A stretch of DNA of 39,788 nt from Streptomyces sp. LUP30 (GCF_001746365.1 NZ_MJAJ01000058.1:16705-56492), one strand, 5' to 3'; shown: positions 23,359 to 30,466, counted from the first letter of the stretch. A program made the numbers and translations. Notes: generated by a model from the letters alone, not told the origin.

Positions 23359-23397
23359 CCGGGGCGGCCGGTAGCTGGCAGGCGCGGGCCGCCCCGG
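23359..23397 (-). terminator. Intergenic hairpin within accessory operon
   Basis: Perfect 11-bp stem: CCGGGGCGGCC (23359-23369) with GGCCGCCCCGG (23387-23397) and a 17-base loop, 4 bases left of the previous gene's stop. It probably terminates or attenuates transcription before the 48-residue gene. Confidence 0.6.
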
Positions 23398-23401
23398 GGC
23401 T

Positions 23402-23755
23402 TCAGTCGTGCGTCTCGTCGGCGGTGCGCTCGATGTGCACGTGGGTGTAGTTCGGCCGGTCGGGCGTGGCGCTGGTGTAGATCAACATCCCCTTCTGGAT
23501 TTCGAGAGGGGTTGCGCTGAGCGGTTCGTGACCTGCGCATTCGCGGCACGAGGGGCGGTCCACTCCCGGTGGGGGAGGGGCGGACGAATCGGACACGCGG
23601 CGGGCGCAGCGCCACAGAGCGACCGTCCCCGCGACGACCACGCCGAGCACGCCCACCGCCTCGTCGACTGCGAACGCGGCGCCCACCACGACGGCCGCCA
23701 GGACGACGAGCACGCACCCGCCGGCCGCCCGCGACGGCTCCTCCTCGGCGGGCAT
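23402..23755 (-). CDS. Membrane protein with cytoplasmic or external C-terminal domain
   Basis: 117 residues, ATG 23755 in TGATG overlap with the preceding stop. Two hydrophobic stretches (GGCVLVVLAAVVVGAAFAV and VGVLGVVVAGTVALW) are followed by a Cys pair (CRECAGH) and a polar C-terminus (LEIQKGMLIYTSATPDRPNYTHVHIE). No family recognised. It is translated with the multi-pass protein upstream, so they may act together in the membrane. Confidence 0.6.
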   Translation of the reverse strand: MPAEEEPSRAAGGCVLVVLAAVVVGAAFAVDEAVGVLGVVVAGTVALWRCARRVSDSSAPPPPGVDRPSCRECAGHEPLSATPLEIQKGMLIYTSATPDRPNYTHVHIERTADETHD

Positions 23756-24261
23756 CAGAACGTCCCGTACACGCGGTCGCCGACAAGCGAGGCGGCCGTG
23801 GCGAGCGGCACCGCGGCGAACCCGGCCACGCCCGCGCTGGTGCCGAGGCAGATGCCGCACCAGCCGCCGCGCTTCAGCTGCTGGCCGTGCTTGGACTTCT
23901 TCGCCGCGGCGATGAACGCGACGGTGAGGATGAGCACGATGCCGAGCCCGGGGCCGGACAGGGGGACGAACTGCTGGGTGCTGGCCGAGCGGCCGCCCTG
24001 CCCGCCGACGCCCCAGACGAGGGCGACGTCGCCGAGCCAGTTGGACAGTCCGAGGACGGTGCCGGAGACGAGGCCGACTAGGCCTCCGACGCCGAGGGTG
24101 GTGAGGCAGCCGTAGGCCCAGCCGAGGAGGAACGGGAGCAGCTCGGCCAGCTGCTTGGCGGGGTCCTTCATCAGGGCGCGGTAGCCGGGCCACCAGGTGA
24201 CGACCTGGTGGACGAGGAGGCAGATGCCGACGGTCACGCCGCCGAACGTCACGTAGTTCAC
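23755..24261 (-). CDS. Multi-pass membrane protein
   Basis: 168 residues from GTG 24261 with AAGGACC upstream. About four or five hydrophobic stretches: VTFGGVTVGICLLVHQVV, LLPFLLGWAYGCLTTLGVGG, LGIVLILTVAFIAA and a C-terminal GTSAGVAGFAAVPLATAASL. The short loop KKSKHGQQLKRGGWC is basic and probably cytoplasmic. No family recognised. It is part of the four-gene membrane operon starting with the DUF2637-like gene. Confidence 0.6.
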   Translation of the reverse strand: MNYVTFGGVTVGICLLVHQVVTWWPGYRALMKDPAKQLAELLPFLLGWAYGCLTTLGVGGLVGLVSGTVLGLSNWLGDVALVWGVGGQGGRSASTQQFVPLSGPGLGIVLILTVAFIAAAKKSKHGQQLKRGGWCGICLGTSAGVAGFAAVPLATAASLVGDRVYGTF

Positions 24262-24271
24262 GGGGGGTCCT

Positions 24272-24418
24272 TCAGTGGCGGATGGCCACGGCGAGCGCGG
24301 CGAGGGTGAGGACGAGGGCGCCCGTGCCGAGGACGGGCTGCACGGTGCGCCAGTCGACGAGGGCGAGGCCGGCCAGTGCGCCGACGGCGGCGACGGCGAA
24401 GAACACGGCGAGCAGCAC
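24272..24418 (-). CDS. 48-residue two-segment membrane protein
   Basis: From GTG 24418, 3 bases after the previous stop, to TGA at 24272-24274. VLLAVFFAVAAVGALAGLAL and VLGTGALVLTLAALAVAI form two membrane segments with a short VDWRTVQP turn between. The size and hairpin topology are holin- or toxin-like, but the neighbours suggest a membrane accessory system. The tight spacing on both sides (3 and 10 bases) supports translation. Confidence 0.5.
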   Translation of the reverse strand: MLLAVFFAVAAVGALAGLALVDWRTVQPVLGTGALVLTLAALAVAIRH

Positions 24419-24421
24419 GGG

Positions 24422-25219
24422 TCAGCCCGCGCGGTGCAGCGGCGACGGCCGGGACGGCAGCGCGGTCAGATGCGGCTCGCGCTCCTCGACCTCGCTGCGC
24501 AGGGGTCCGCGCAGCGTGGATCCGCCGGGGGCGACCATGCCCGCGGCGAGGATCGCAGCCCGCATCTCACCGGTCGTGGGCCGGTAGCCCTCCTCGTACA
24601 GCTCGCGGATCACGGCGCAGCGCGGGTCCGTGTACGTCGGTCGCTTCGGTCGCTGCTCCTCGGCCGCGGGCTCGATGGCCGGCTGCTCCTCGGAGGGCGA
24701 GACGGCCGGGGCCTGCTCGGGCTTCGGCGGCACGACCGGGGCGAGCTGCTCGACGGTCACCACCAGCGGGGCCGGGACGGCGCGGGTGCCGAACCACAGG
24801 TGCAGCTGCCGCATCAGCGCGCCGAACGCCAGCAGCGCTGCCACCGGCGGGACCGCGGCCACGGTGTACTCCAGCGGCTGGGCATGGGCGCCGACACCAG
24901 CCACGTTCAGGCCGATTGAGCCGAGCGCGCCGATCGCGGTGAGCGCGATGGCCCACGGGTCGACGGCGCGCAGGTAGGAGGCGCGGAGGATGAGCAGCTC
25001 GCCGGCCAGGTAGAAGAGGTCGAGGACGGCGGGCCAGGCCCAGGCACGGGCGGGGTCGACGCCGAGGCCGTTGCGGGCGGCGACGTCGTGGAGGTGGTGG
25101 TACGAGAGCCAGAAGGCGATGCCGGTGATTCCGGTGATGAGGGTGGCGGCGCCGACGGCGAGGCCGAGTCCGCTCGTAGCCGGGGGTGGCTGGTTGTGCG
25201 TAGGCTTCGGTGCAGCCAT
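24422..25219 (-). CDS. DUF2637-like membrane protein (Spd-like)
   Basis: 265 residues from ATG 25219. About four membrane segments: GAATLITGITGIAFWLSYHHL, AWPAVLDLFYLAGELLIL, AIALTAIGALGSIGLNVAG and VPPVAALLAFGALM. A long Pro/Glu-rich region leads to a soluble end (DPRCAVIRELYEEGYRPTTGEMRAAILAAG). The layout of four N-terminal segments and a regulatory-looking tail resembles DUF2637 proteins of actinobacterial plasmids and integrative elements, where they are grouped with spread functions. In a prophage it may be borrowed cargo. It starts a leftward operon divergent from the HTH gene at 25407. Confidence 0.7.
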   Translation of the reverse strand: MAAPKPTHNQPPPATSGLGLAVGAATLITGITGIAFWLSYHHLHDVAARNGLGVDPARAWAWPAVLDLFYLAGELLILRASYLRAVDPWAIALTAIGALGSIGLNVAGVGAHAQPLEYTVAAVPPVAALLAFGALMRQLHLWFGTRAVPAPLVVTVEQLAPVVPPKPEQAPAVSPSEEQPAIEPAAEEQRPKRPTYTDPRCAVIRELYEEGYRPTTGEMRAAILAAGMVAPGGSTLRGPLRSEVEEREPHLTALPSRPSPLHRAG

Positions 25220-25324
25220 GGGAGTCACGTCTCCGGTGGTCAGAGCCTCGGCCGGTGTGCAACCACCGCCGGGGCTCGTTCAGTTGTGGGGCGTCGTCGG
25301 GCGTCGTCGGCCTGTCGTGACGCG

Positions 25325-25361
25325 GTGTCGGCTACCCGACACGGTTGATGGTAGCCGACAC
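25325..25361. promoter_or_regulatory. Inverted repeat in a divergent promoter region (candidate operator)
   Basis: GTGTCGGCTACC (25325-25336) and its exact reverse complement (25350-25361), 13 bases apart. A direct copy of CCGACACGG also occurs in the middle and at the right arm (25336-25344 and 25356-25364). The 187-base gap 25220-25406 separates the DUF2637-like gene (leftward) from a small HTH gene (rightward), so this is a good place for a repressor to control both. Confidence 0.55.
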
Positions 25362-25406
25362 GGCGACGGGTGTGCAGACCTACGCTCCGCCGGGGAGGTG
25401 ACGGGT

Positions 25407-25688
25407 ATGGCCGACGAGGTGGATGAGGCGCGCGAGGCTGCGGACCAGGTGCTCGCGGCGGTGCGTGCTGCTCTGCGCCAGTTGGAGGCGATCCCGGACG
25501 CGGCTGTGCGGGCGCGTGCGGCGGGCCTGGTGCTGCGCGAGTGGGCTGGGGAGAAGACGCTCCCGGCGGAGATCCGGCGGCAGGCGGTCGACACGCTGCA
25601 TCAGGGCGGGATGGACTTCCCGGAGATCGGTGAGGCGATCGGTACGGACCGGTCGCGGGCGTGGCGGATCTGGAAGGGCATGAGCTGA
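25407..25688 (+). CDS. Small helix-turn-helix protein
   Basis: 93 residues from ATG 25407 with GGGGAGG 7 bases upstream. Residues 1-50 form an amphipathic helix region (MADEVDEAREAADQVLAAVRAALRQLEAI). Residues about 60-93 are a sigma-region-4-like or resolvase-like helix-turn-helix: VDTLHQGGMDFPEIGEAIGTDRSRAWRIWKGM. It is the only rightward gene of the central part and points away from a gene cluster it may control. It may bind the inverted repeat 25325-25361. Composition and length fit actinobacterial small regulators; no exact family given. Confidence 0.7.
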   Translation: MADEVDEAREAADQVLAAVRAALRQLEAIPDAAVRARAAGLVLREWAGEKTLPAEIRRQAVDTLHQGGMDFPEIGEAIGTDRSRAWRIWKGMS

Positions 25689-25692
25689 CGAC

Positions 25693-25736
25693 GACGCCCC
25701 GTCACCGGCCGTCGTCGGACGGGGTGACGGGGCGTC
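25693..25736. terminator. Bidirectional terminator between convergent genes
   Basis: Perfect 14-bp stem: arm 25693-25706 (GACGCCCCGTCACC) with arm 25723-25736, 16-base loop. It lies between the rightward HTH gene (stop 25688) and the leftward gene ending at 25746, so it serves both. Confidence 0.85.
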
Positions 25737-25745
25737 TGACCTGCG

Positions 25746-25925
25746 TCAGTCCCGGTGCGGCTGGTTCGGGTAGGTCACCCAGGCGTACGCCTCGGCGAGG
25801 TTCTTCAGGCCCTCCGCCTGCGCGGCTGCTCCTGCGTTCTTGCGCAGGTCGCTGACGGCGTCGGTGATGGCGGCGTAGAGGACTGCCTTCACTTCAGCAC
25901 TGGGGGTGGGCTTCTGGTCAGCCAT
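25746..25925 (-). CDS. Small hypothetical protein
   Basis: 59 residues from ATG 25925 with GAGGAG upstream. Amphipathic helix composition (AEVKAVLYAAITDAVSDLRKNAGAAAQAEGLKNLAEAYAWV). It is the last gene of the early operon before the bidirectional terminator. No family recognised. Confidence 0.65.
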   Translation of the reverse strand: MADQKPTPSAEVKAVLYAAITDAVSDLRKNAGAAAQAEGLKNLAEAYAWVTYPNQPHRD

Positions 25926-25993
25926 GGTGCTCCTCAGTCTGGTCGTGCTGGTGGTGCTGATCTGGACGTGTGGGGCGTACCGGTGGTTCCCGG

Positions 25994-26278
25994 TCAGACC
26001 CCTCGGTACAGCGGGCAGAGCGCGAGGTACGGGCGCAGGATGGCGAGGGCCAGCTCGGCGGGCGTCGGCTCGTGCACCCGCCGCAGCCACGGCAGCAGGC
26101 CGCGCACCTCGCCGGTGCCGTAGCCCTCGATCCAGTCGGGCGGGTTGTAGCCGGGGCAGGCGCTGAGGTCGATGGGCTGGTGCTGCTCGTCGATGGCGAT
26201 GTGGGTGACGCCGGCCAGTTCCTCCCAGCCGTTCCCGCAGTCGACCCATGCGCGGGCGTTGGTCAGGTCCACGGTCAT
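25994..26278 (-). CDS. Small hypothetical protein
   Basis: 94 residues from ATG 26278, overlapping the preceding stop (ATGA). MTVDLTNARAWVDCGNGWEEL, THIAIDEQHQPIDLSACPGYNPPDWIEGYGTGEVRGLLPWLRRVHEPTPAEL gives a mixed alpha/beta character with Cys14, Cys41 and Cys88. No family recognised. The 68-base gap after it (25926-25993) holds nothing visible. Confidence 0.6.
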   Translation of the reverse strand: MTVDLTNARAWVDCGNGWEELAGVTHIAIDEQHQPIDLSACPGYNPPDWIEGYGTGEVRGLLPWLRRVHEPTPAELALAILRPYLALCPLYRGV

Positions 26279-26442
26279 CCCTCCCCGCAGGTGTGGTCGT
26301 CCGGGTCGAAGGGCGTCCCGGTCTCGTCGTGCAGGACCAGGCCGTCGTCCTCGTCGTACCAGCCGTCGCCGCTCGCACCGCAACTGCCGCACTCCCACCG
26401 GCCCGCCAGGCTGATCCCGGTGAAGCCTCCGCTGCTGCTCAC
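26275..26442 (-). CDS. Zinc-ribbon micro-protein
   Basis: 55 residues from GTG 26442 (GTGA overlap). WECGSCGASGDGWYDEDDGLVLHDETG contains CxxC at residues 18-21 and a later HTC (50-52), suggesting a small metal-binding fold. Overlaps at both ends support real translation. No function known. Confidence 0.55.
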   Translation of the reverse strand: MSSSGGFTGISLAGRWECGSCGASGDGWYDEDDGLVLHDETGTPFDPDDHTCGEG

Positions 26443-27683
26443 AGGGCCTCGAATTCCTTGCAGACGAGGTTGGCGGTGCTGTTGGGGTCGCAGGCGTCGC
26501 AGAGCAGGCGGCCGCTGACTCGCAGGTGCTCGCCTCGGGTGTGGCCGCAGACGCAGACGGTGCGCGGGTTGTCGGCCTCTGGTGCCTGGGTGCCAGGCTG
26601 CTCCCTGCTGGTGGGCTGCTCGGTGCCGTCGAGGGCGGCGAGGATGGCGGGCATGATCGAGTCGGCGAGGTCGCCGCGCCTCATGTCCTGCCGGTAGTCG
26701 GCGCGTTCGAGGGCCTCGGCGATCGGGCCGCGCAGGTTCCGCACGCGCTCGATGGCGGCCTGCGCCTCCCGCGCCTCGCCCTCGGCCTTCGCCACGGTGG
26801 CGGTCATCTCGTCCACCAGGGCGACGTCCCCGCCCTCTGCCTCCAGCATGCTGCGCGTCAGCCGCGCCTCCCTCTTGGCCTCGGCCCACTGCCGGTTGCG
26901 GAGGCGGAGCTGCGCCCACAGGTTCTGGATCGTGGTCGGGTCGCCACCTGCCGCACGGATGCCGGCACGGAGGGTGCGCAGGTCCCGCAGGGCAGACTCC
27001 CGTCCGGCGCGCTGTTCCTCGGCGTCCTGCTCGGCTGCCTCCTCGCGGCCGATCGCTGCGTCAGCGCGCTCCTTCTCGGTGCGCAGCACGTCGCTGAGGT
27101 GGCGGGCTCCGTCGCTGTACTCGTCGACCATGAGGCCGAGCCGTCGTGTCTCAGCCCGCGTGGTCTCAGCCTCGCTCATCTCGGTCTCGACGTGCTGGCG
27201 CAGAGTGCGGGCCTCGTCGGTGGTGAGGGTGCGCCCGCGCTGGACGCAGGTGAGGAGGACGAGCAGGGACTCGCGGCGGGCCCACCGGAGTAGCTGCTCC
27301 TCGACGGCGGCCGGAGCGACCATCCCGGCTTGGCGGCGCGCAGTGTTCACATCCGCCGGGGCGCGGTCGGTGGGGCAGCCGCACCCCCAGTTGTGCGTCT
27401 CGGGCGTCGGGCACGGGCTGAAGGCACTGCACCCGCAGGGACCCGCCGCAGTGCGGGACGTGCAGCGGTTGCCGGGGGTGTGCCAGTTGTACGGGTGGGG
27501 GCAGCGGGCGCAGGGCGTCGCGAGGGAGACGGGCTGTCGGACGGGCGTCGTCGGGGCGTCGTCGGCAGCGAGGGCGCGCTGCTGGTCGGTGGGTGACAGG
27601 CCGTCGGCGACCCGTCGGACCTGCGTCGTCAGGGCGTCGAGAGCGCGGACGACGGCCCGCGCGTCCGGGCTGGGCTGGCTCAT
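26439..27683 (-). CDS. Coiled-coil protein with zinc-binding termini
   Basis: 414 residues from ATG 27683 (MSQPSPDARAVVRALDALTT). The N-terminal part has a Cys-rich cluster (CARCPHPYNWHTPGNRCTSR, CGCSAFSPCP, WGCGCP). The middle (about 150-340) is a long charged coiled coil (KERADAAIGREEAAEQDAEEQRAGRE, EAKREARLTRSMLEAE). The C-terminus has a second cluster (CVCGHTRGEHLRVSGRLLCDACD). The layout is like a structural or scaffold-type actinophage early protein, with no enzymatic motif. It spans most of the early accessory region. Confidence 0.65.
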   Translation of the reverse strand: MSQPSPDARAVVRALDALTTQVRRVADGLSPTDQQRALAADDAPTTPVRQPVSLATPCARCPHPYNWHTPGNRCTSRTAAGPCGCSAFSPCPTPETHNWGCGCPTDRAPADVNTARRQAGMVAPAAVEEQLLRWARRESLLVLLTCVQRGRTLTTDEARTLRQHVETEMSEAETTRAETRRLGLMVDEYSDGARHLSDVLRTEKERADAAIGREEAAEQDAEEQRAGRESALRDLRTLRAGIRAAGGDPTTIQNLWAQLRLRNRQWAEAKREARLTRSMLEAEGGDVALVDEMTATVAKAEGEAREAQAAIERVRNLRGPIAEALERADYRQDMRRGDLADSIMPAILAALDGTEQPTSREQPGTQAPEADNPRTVCVCGHTRGEHLRVSGRLLCDACDPNSTANLVCKEFEAL

Positions 27684-28021
27684 GCGTGGTGGTCCTTCCG
27701 GGTACAGCGGGTCGGGTCGTGCTCGGCGCCCGCGGACGTCCACCACAGCTCGCAGCACGCCCCGTTGAGGACGTCGGCGACGGTCCGGTCCTGCGCGGTG
27801 GTGAACGGGCGGGACGCCTGCTCCAGCTCGGTGAGCAGCGCATGGATCTGGCTGCACTGCTGGACGGCGTGGCTGATGGAGGTGAGGCAGAGCAGGGAGC
27901 AGGCGGCGAACAGGGCGGTGTACGGGGGGCTGTGGTGTTGCCAGCTGACGACGGCGCAGTGGGCAAGGGCGAGGCTGGCGGCGGCGAGGAGAGCGGCGAG
28001 GACGCGGCCTGCGCGGGTCAT
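27680..28021 (-). CDS. Small membrane protein
   Basis: 113 residues from ATG 28021, overlapping the stop of the next gene in the operon. Two membrane segments (VLAALLAAASLALAHCAVV and YTALFAACSLLCLTSIS), then a soluble part with a Cys pair (NGACCELWW) and a His/Cys end (DPTRCTRKDHH). No family recognised. Confidence 0.6.
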   Translation of the reverse strand: MTRAGRVLAALLAAASLALAHCAVVSWQHHSPPYTALFAACSLLCLTSISHAVQQCSQIHALLTELEQASRPFTTAQDRTVADVLNGACCELWWTSAGAEHDPTRCTRKDHHA

Positions 28022-28215
28022 CGGCTGACTCGGATGACGGCGAGGGGGACGCGGGCGGCGATCTGGCCGTGGAGTTCGCGCAGGCGGCGGAAGGCGTGGG
28101 GGTCGCGGCGGGAGAGGCGGCCGCGGGTGGTGGCGGGGAGGGCGCGCCAGCAGGCTGAGCACAGGTAGTGGCCGCGGTGTCGGCGGGCTGGGCAGGCGGG
28201 GCAGTTGAGTTCCAT
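28018..28215 (-). CDS. Small zinc-finger-like protein
   Basis: 65 residues. ATG 28215 is preferred over the ATG 6 bases upstream because AGGAG lies 7 bases before it. MELNCPACPARRHRGHYLCSACWRALPATTRGRL has CxxC and CxxC (residues 5-8, 19-22), a likely treble-clef zinc site, then a basic helix (HAFRRLRELHGQIAARV). Such proteins may bind nucleic acid or protein; function unknown. Confidence 0.6.
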   Translation of the reverse strand: MELNCPACPARRHRGHYLCSACWRALPATTRGRLSRRDPHAFRRLRELHGQIAARVPLAVIRVSR

Positions 28216-28217
28216 GG

Positions 28218-28352
28218 TCATCTCCTGTGGCGGTGGTTGCGGATGGCGGTGGCGAGGGCGAGGGCGCCGGCGGCGAGGAGGAGCAGGCCGCCGACGGCCC
28301 AGCAGGTGAGGGCGAGGAGGACGTACAGGCCGGGCTCGGGCATGGCGTTCAT
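28218..28352 (-). CDS. 44-residue single-segment membrane protein
   Basis: MNAMPEPGLYVLLALTCWAVGGLLLLAAGALALATAIRN describes almost the whole protein: one long membrane segment (about residues 8-36) and a short basic tail (NHRHRR). ATG 28352 overlaps the preceding stop (ATGA), and the stop overlaps the next gene's ribosome site. Translational coupling on both sides supports it. Confidence 0.55.
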   Translation of the reverse strand: MNAMPEPGLYVLLALTCWAVGGLLLLAAGALALATAIRNHRHRR

Positions 28353-28960
28353 CCGGCGAGGGCGAGGCGCTGTGTGGCGATCTGCAGGCCTCGCCGTGCG
28401 TCGGCCGACTTGCGGGCGTCCCACGCTGCGCGGGCCCTGTCACCTGCCGCACGGTCCCGCTCCCGCTGCTCCCTGCGGTCCGCCCTCAGCGCCTCTCGGC
28501 AGTCGTCGCACACCGGCTCCCCCAGCCGGCGGTGGATGAAGTAGCCGCGCGACGACCCTCCGGCCGCGTGCTCGGCCTCCAGCTGCGCCCGCCGCTCCGA
28601 CTCGACGAGCGCCTCATGCGCAGCCACGCACTCGCCGCACGGCTGCTCCCGGTACGAGAAGTGCGCCCGGTACGCCCGCTCGCTGCCGCACACCAGCCGG
28701 ATCCGGCCCAGCTCGTCGAGCCGATGCTGCTGCCCCGTCCAGAACTGCCGGCGGTCAGCGAGCGTGGTCCCGCCCCAGACACCGCTGACTTCCCGGTCGT
28801 CGAGGGCGTACTGCGCGCACTCCCGCCGGATCGGGCACTCCTCGCAGAGGGCGATGGCGCGGTCCCGGTCGGTGCTGCTCTTGCTGAACCACAGCTCGGG
28901 GTCGGTGGTGCGGCAGGGCAGGCCGGGGGTGGTGGCGGTGAGGGTGTGGAGGCTGGTCAT
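28349..28960 (-). CDS. WhiB-like iron-sulfur regulator with C-terminal Cys-rich extension
   Basis: 203 residues, about twice the usual length. The WhiB part has the four [4Fe-4S] cysteines Cys16, Cys39, Cys42 and Cys48 (LPCRTTDPELWF, CEECPIRREC) and the GVWGG turn (60-64). The rest carries two further CxxC units (YREQPCGECVAAHE near 102, LGEPVCDDCREA near 150) and a basic C-terminus. WhiB-like proteins bind sigma factor and DNA; phage members can block host division or superinfection. ATG 28960 with GGAGGG upstream. The 48-base gap to its left neighbour holds nothing visible. Confidence 0.9.
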   Translation of the reverse strand: MTSLHTLTATTPGLPCRTTDPELWFSKSSTDRDRAIALCEECPIRRECAQYALDDREVSGVWGGTTLADRRQFWTGQQHRLDELGRIRLVCGSERAYRAHFSYREQPCGECVAAHEALVESERRAQLEAEHAAGGSSRGYFIHRRLGEPVCDDCREALRADRREQRERDRAAGDRARAAWDARKSADARRGLQIATQRLALAG

Positions 28961-29008
28961 GTGGGCCCTCCCTGGAGGTTGGTCGTGGGGCGGTTGGCTG
29001 GGTGCTGG

Positions 29009-29581
29009 TCAGGTGGTGGCGGGCTGGGGGAGGGATGCGCGCCAGACGTCGACGACGGCCTTGGGGACGCGGCCGCGGTCGGGGCAGTCGACGCCGGTCT
29101 GTGCGGCCCAGGCGCGGACGGTGGCGGGGTCGTAGTCGCGGGTCGGCTTGCGCTTCGTCGGCGGAGCGAGTTCGGCTTCGCGGGCGCGGAGTTCGGCCAG
29201 GCGCTGTTCCAGCTGCTGCGCCTCGGTGGTGATGGCGGTCAGCTCCTGGTCGGCGGCGTGGCGTTGGCGCAGACCGGCCAGGGCGATGCGGGCGCGGGCC
29301 GCCTGGTCGCGGACCTCGACGTCGTCGTGCTCGTCGCCCCACTTGAGGAGCCGGCCGACGGGCAGCTGCTCCGGCTCGATGGCGGGGGCGGGCCTGAGGT
29401 GTACGTCGGCGCCGGCCTTCAGCTGGACGTCGACGACTGGGCGTGTGGTGTGCGGGGCGGGTGCGCTGGTCATGTGCTGGGTCCTCTCGCTGAGGAGGTG
29501 GAGGCGGTTGTGGCGGGCGGCGGCGGGTCCGCCTTCGTGGTCGATCTGGTCGAGGAGGCGGCGGAATGCGGCGATGGTCAT
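29009..29581 (-). CDS. Lsr2-like C-terminal DNA-binding domain protein
   Basis: 190 residues from ATG 29581 (ATGA overlap). Residues about 90-140 form a coiled coil (HAADQELTAITTEAQQLEQRLAELRAREAEL). The end carries an Lsr2-type domain: RDYDPATVRAWAAQTGVDCPDRGRVPKAVVDVWRASL, where R-G-R is the AT-rich minor-groove hook of Lsr2. Lsr2 is the actinobacterial xenogeneic silencer; a phage protein with only the C-terminal part could compete with it or organise phage DNA. An internal ATG at 29473 is an alternative start. Confidence 0.75.
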   Translation of the reverse strand: MTIAAFRRLLDQIDHEGGPAAARHNRLHLLSERTQHMTSAPAPHTTRPVVDVQLKAGADVHLRPAPAIEPEQLPVGRLLKWGDEHDDVEVRDQAARARIALAGLRQRHAADQELTAITTEAQQLEQRLAELRAREAELAPPTKRKPTRDYDPATVRAWAAQTGVDCPDRGRVPKAVVDVWRASLPQPATT

Positions 29582-30384
29582 GCGCTGTGCCTCTCTCGGG
29601 CGGTGGCGGGTTCGCAGCGGGCGTGCATGCGGCGGTCGGGTCGCCGGGGGTCGGGCATGATCGGGCGGTTGCAGCCGGGGCAGGTGCGCCACGTGGTGTG
29701 GTCGTCGGGGTCTGGCTCTTGGGAATCGATCTGCTCTTCCGAGCCGCCCACTACCTGAGGTTGGAAACCGACCTCAGCCAGTTCTTGGGGAAACCCTGGG
29801 AACCCCCCTGGGTTGTTCGGGGCGCTGTCCCCCGAACCATTCGGGGCGCTGTCCCCCGAACTCCAACGGGGCGCTGTCCCCCGAACTTCTTCAGCCGTAC
29901 CGCCGGTAAGTTCGGGGCGCTGTCCCCCGTTCTGGTTCGGGGCGCTGTCCCCCGAACTTTCGGCCGGCTGGTCCCACCCCGGAGCCCGCTTCCGGGCAGT
30001 CGACTTCAGGTAGTCCTCGGCCGCCAGCCAGTCCGGGAAGGGGTGCGGAATGATCGCGTACCGCGTCGCCTTGCCCCGCTTCCGCTCGCCGAGGACACGC
30101 ACGACACCGGCACGGATCGCGGCCTCCATGTAGCGGCGTGCGTCCTTCTCGTCGGCGCACGCCGCCTTGGCGATGTCCTGGATACGGATGGGCTTGCGGT
30201 CGCTGGCGAAGGCGATCTCGCCGCTGGCGTTCGCGAGGTTGCGCAGCTGGCACAGGAGCAGGGGCAGGCCGGACCGCCGCAGGTAGGTGGACATCTGGCG
30301 TGTCCACTTCCACGACAGGGCGTTACCGAAGGCGTTCGGCACGCTGCCGCTGGTGCGGCTGTCCTGCTCGTCGCTGCTGCTCAA
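29578..30384 (-). CDS. Probable replication initiator (winged helix) containing the origin iterons
   Basis: 268 residues from TTG 30384; the frame is closed by a stop just upstream, and later candidates such as ATG 30294 exist. The N-terminal half has a winged-helix pattern (TRQMSTYLRRSGLPLLLCQLRNLA, IRIQDIAKAACADEKDARRYMEAAIRAG, VRVLGERKRGKATRY). The middle is polar and encodes the five iterons 29816-29956. The C-terminus has a zinc motif (CPGCNRPIMP, MHARCE). This layout is that of lambda O-type initiators: DNA-binding N-terminus, origin in the gene, partner-binding C-terminus. No helicase or loader is seen nearby. Initiator function is inferred mainly from the iterons. Confidence 0.7.
   Translation of the reverse strand: MSSSDEQDSRTSGSVPNAFGNALSWKWTRQMSTYLRRSGLPLLLCQLRNLANASGEIAFASDRKPIRIQDIAKAACADEKDARRYMEAAIRAGVVRVLGERKRGKATRYAIIPHPFPDWLAAEDYLKSTARKRAPGWDQPAESSGDSAPNQNGGQRPELTGGTAEEVRGTAPRWSSGDSAPNGSGDSAPNNPGGFPGFPQELAEVGFQPQVVGGSEEQIDSQEPDPDDHTTWRTCPGCNRPIMPDPRRPDRRMHARCEPATARERHSA
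29816..29956. repeat. Five iterons, candidate replication origin
   Basis: Five 21-bp copies at 29816-29836, 29840-29860, 29865-29885, 29911-29931 and 29936-29956. Consensus: TTCGGGG-CGCTGTC-CCCCGAA, so each copy is an interrupted palindrome. Copies 1, 2 and 5 are exact; copy 3 differs in its first two bases and copy 4 in the last two. Start spacing is 24, 25, 46 and 25 bases, nearly whole helical turns. An inverted repeat (CTGAGGT at 29755-29761 with ACCTCAG at 29771-29777) flanks them. Confidence 0.85.
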
Positions 30385-30427
30385 CTCGATCTCATCTCAG
30401 GTGTGGTGCGGAACCGATCCGGCAAGA

Positions 30428-30461
30428 TCCGCCCGGGGCGGGAGTCGTCGCCCCGGGCGGA
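30428..30461 (-). terminator. Hairpin between the early operon and the initiator gene
   Basis: Perfect 13-bp stem: TCCGCCCGGGGCG (30428-30440) and its complement (30449-30461), 8-base loop. It lies 6 bases past the preceding stop and 44 bases before the initiator start, so it could terminate or attenuate the readthrough that feeds replication genes. Confidence 0.75.
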
Positions 30462-30466
30462 CCCGG

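Noticed and set aside
22538..27565. Repeated GCGTCGTCGG decamers (25291-25310, 27545-27565, inverted at 22538-22558)
   Set aside because: One set lies in a hairpin and another in the codons of D-D-A-P; in GC-rich DNA this is explained by Asp codons and hairpin composition.
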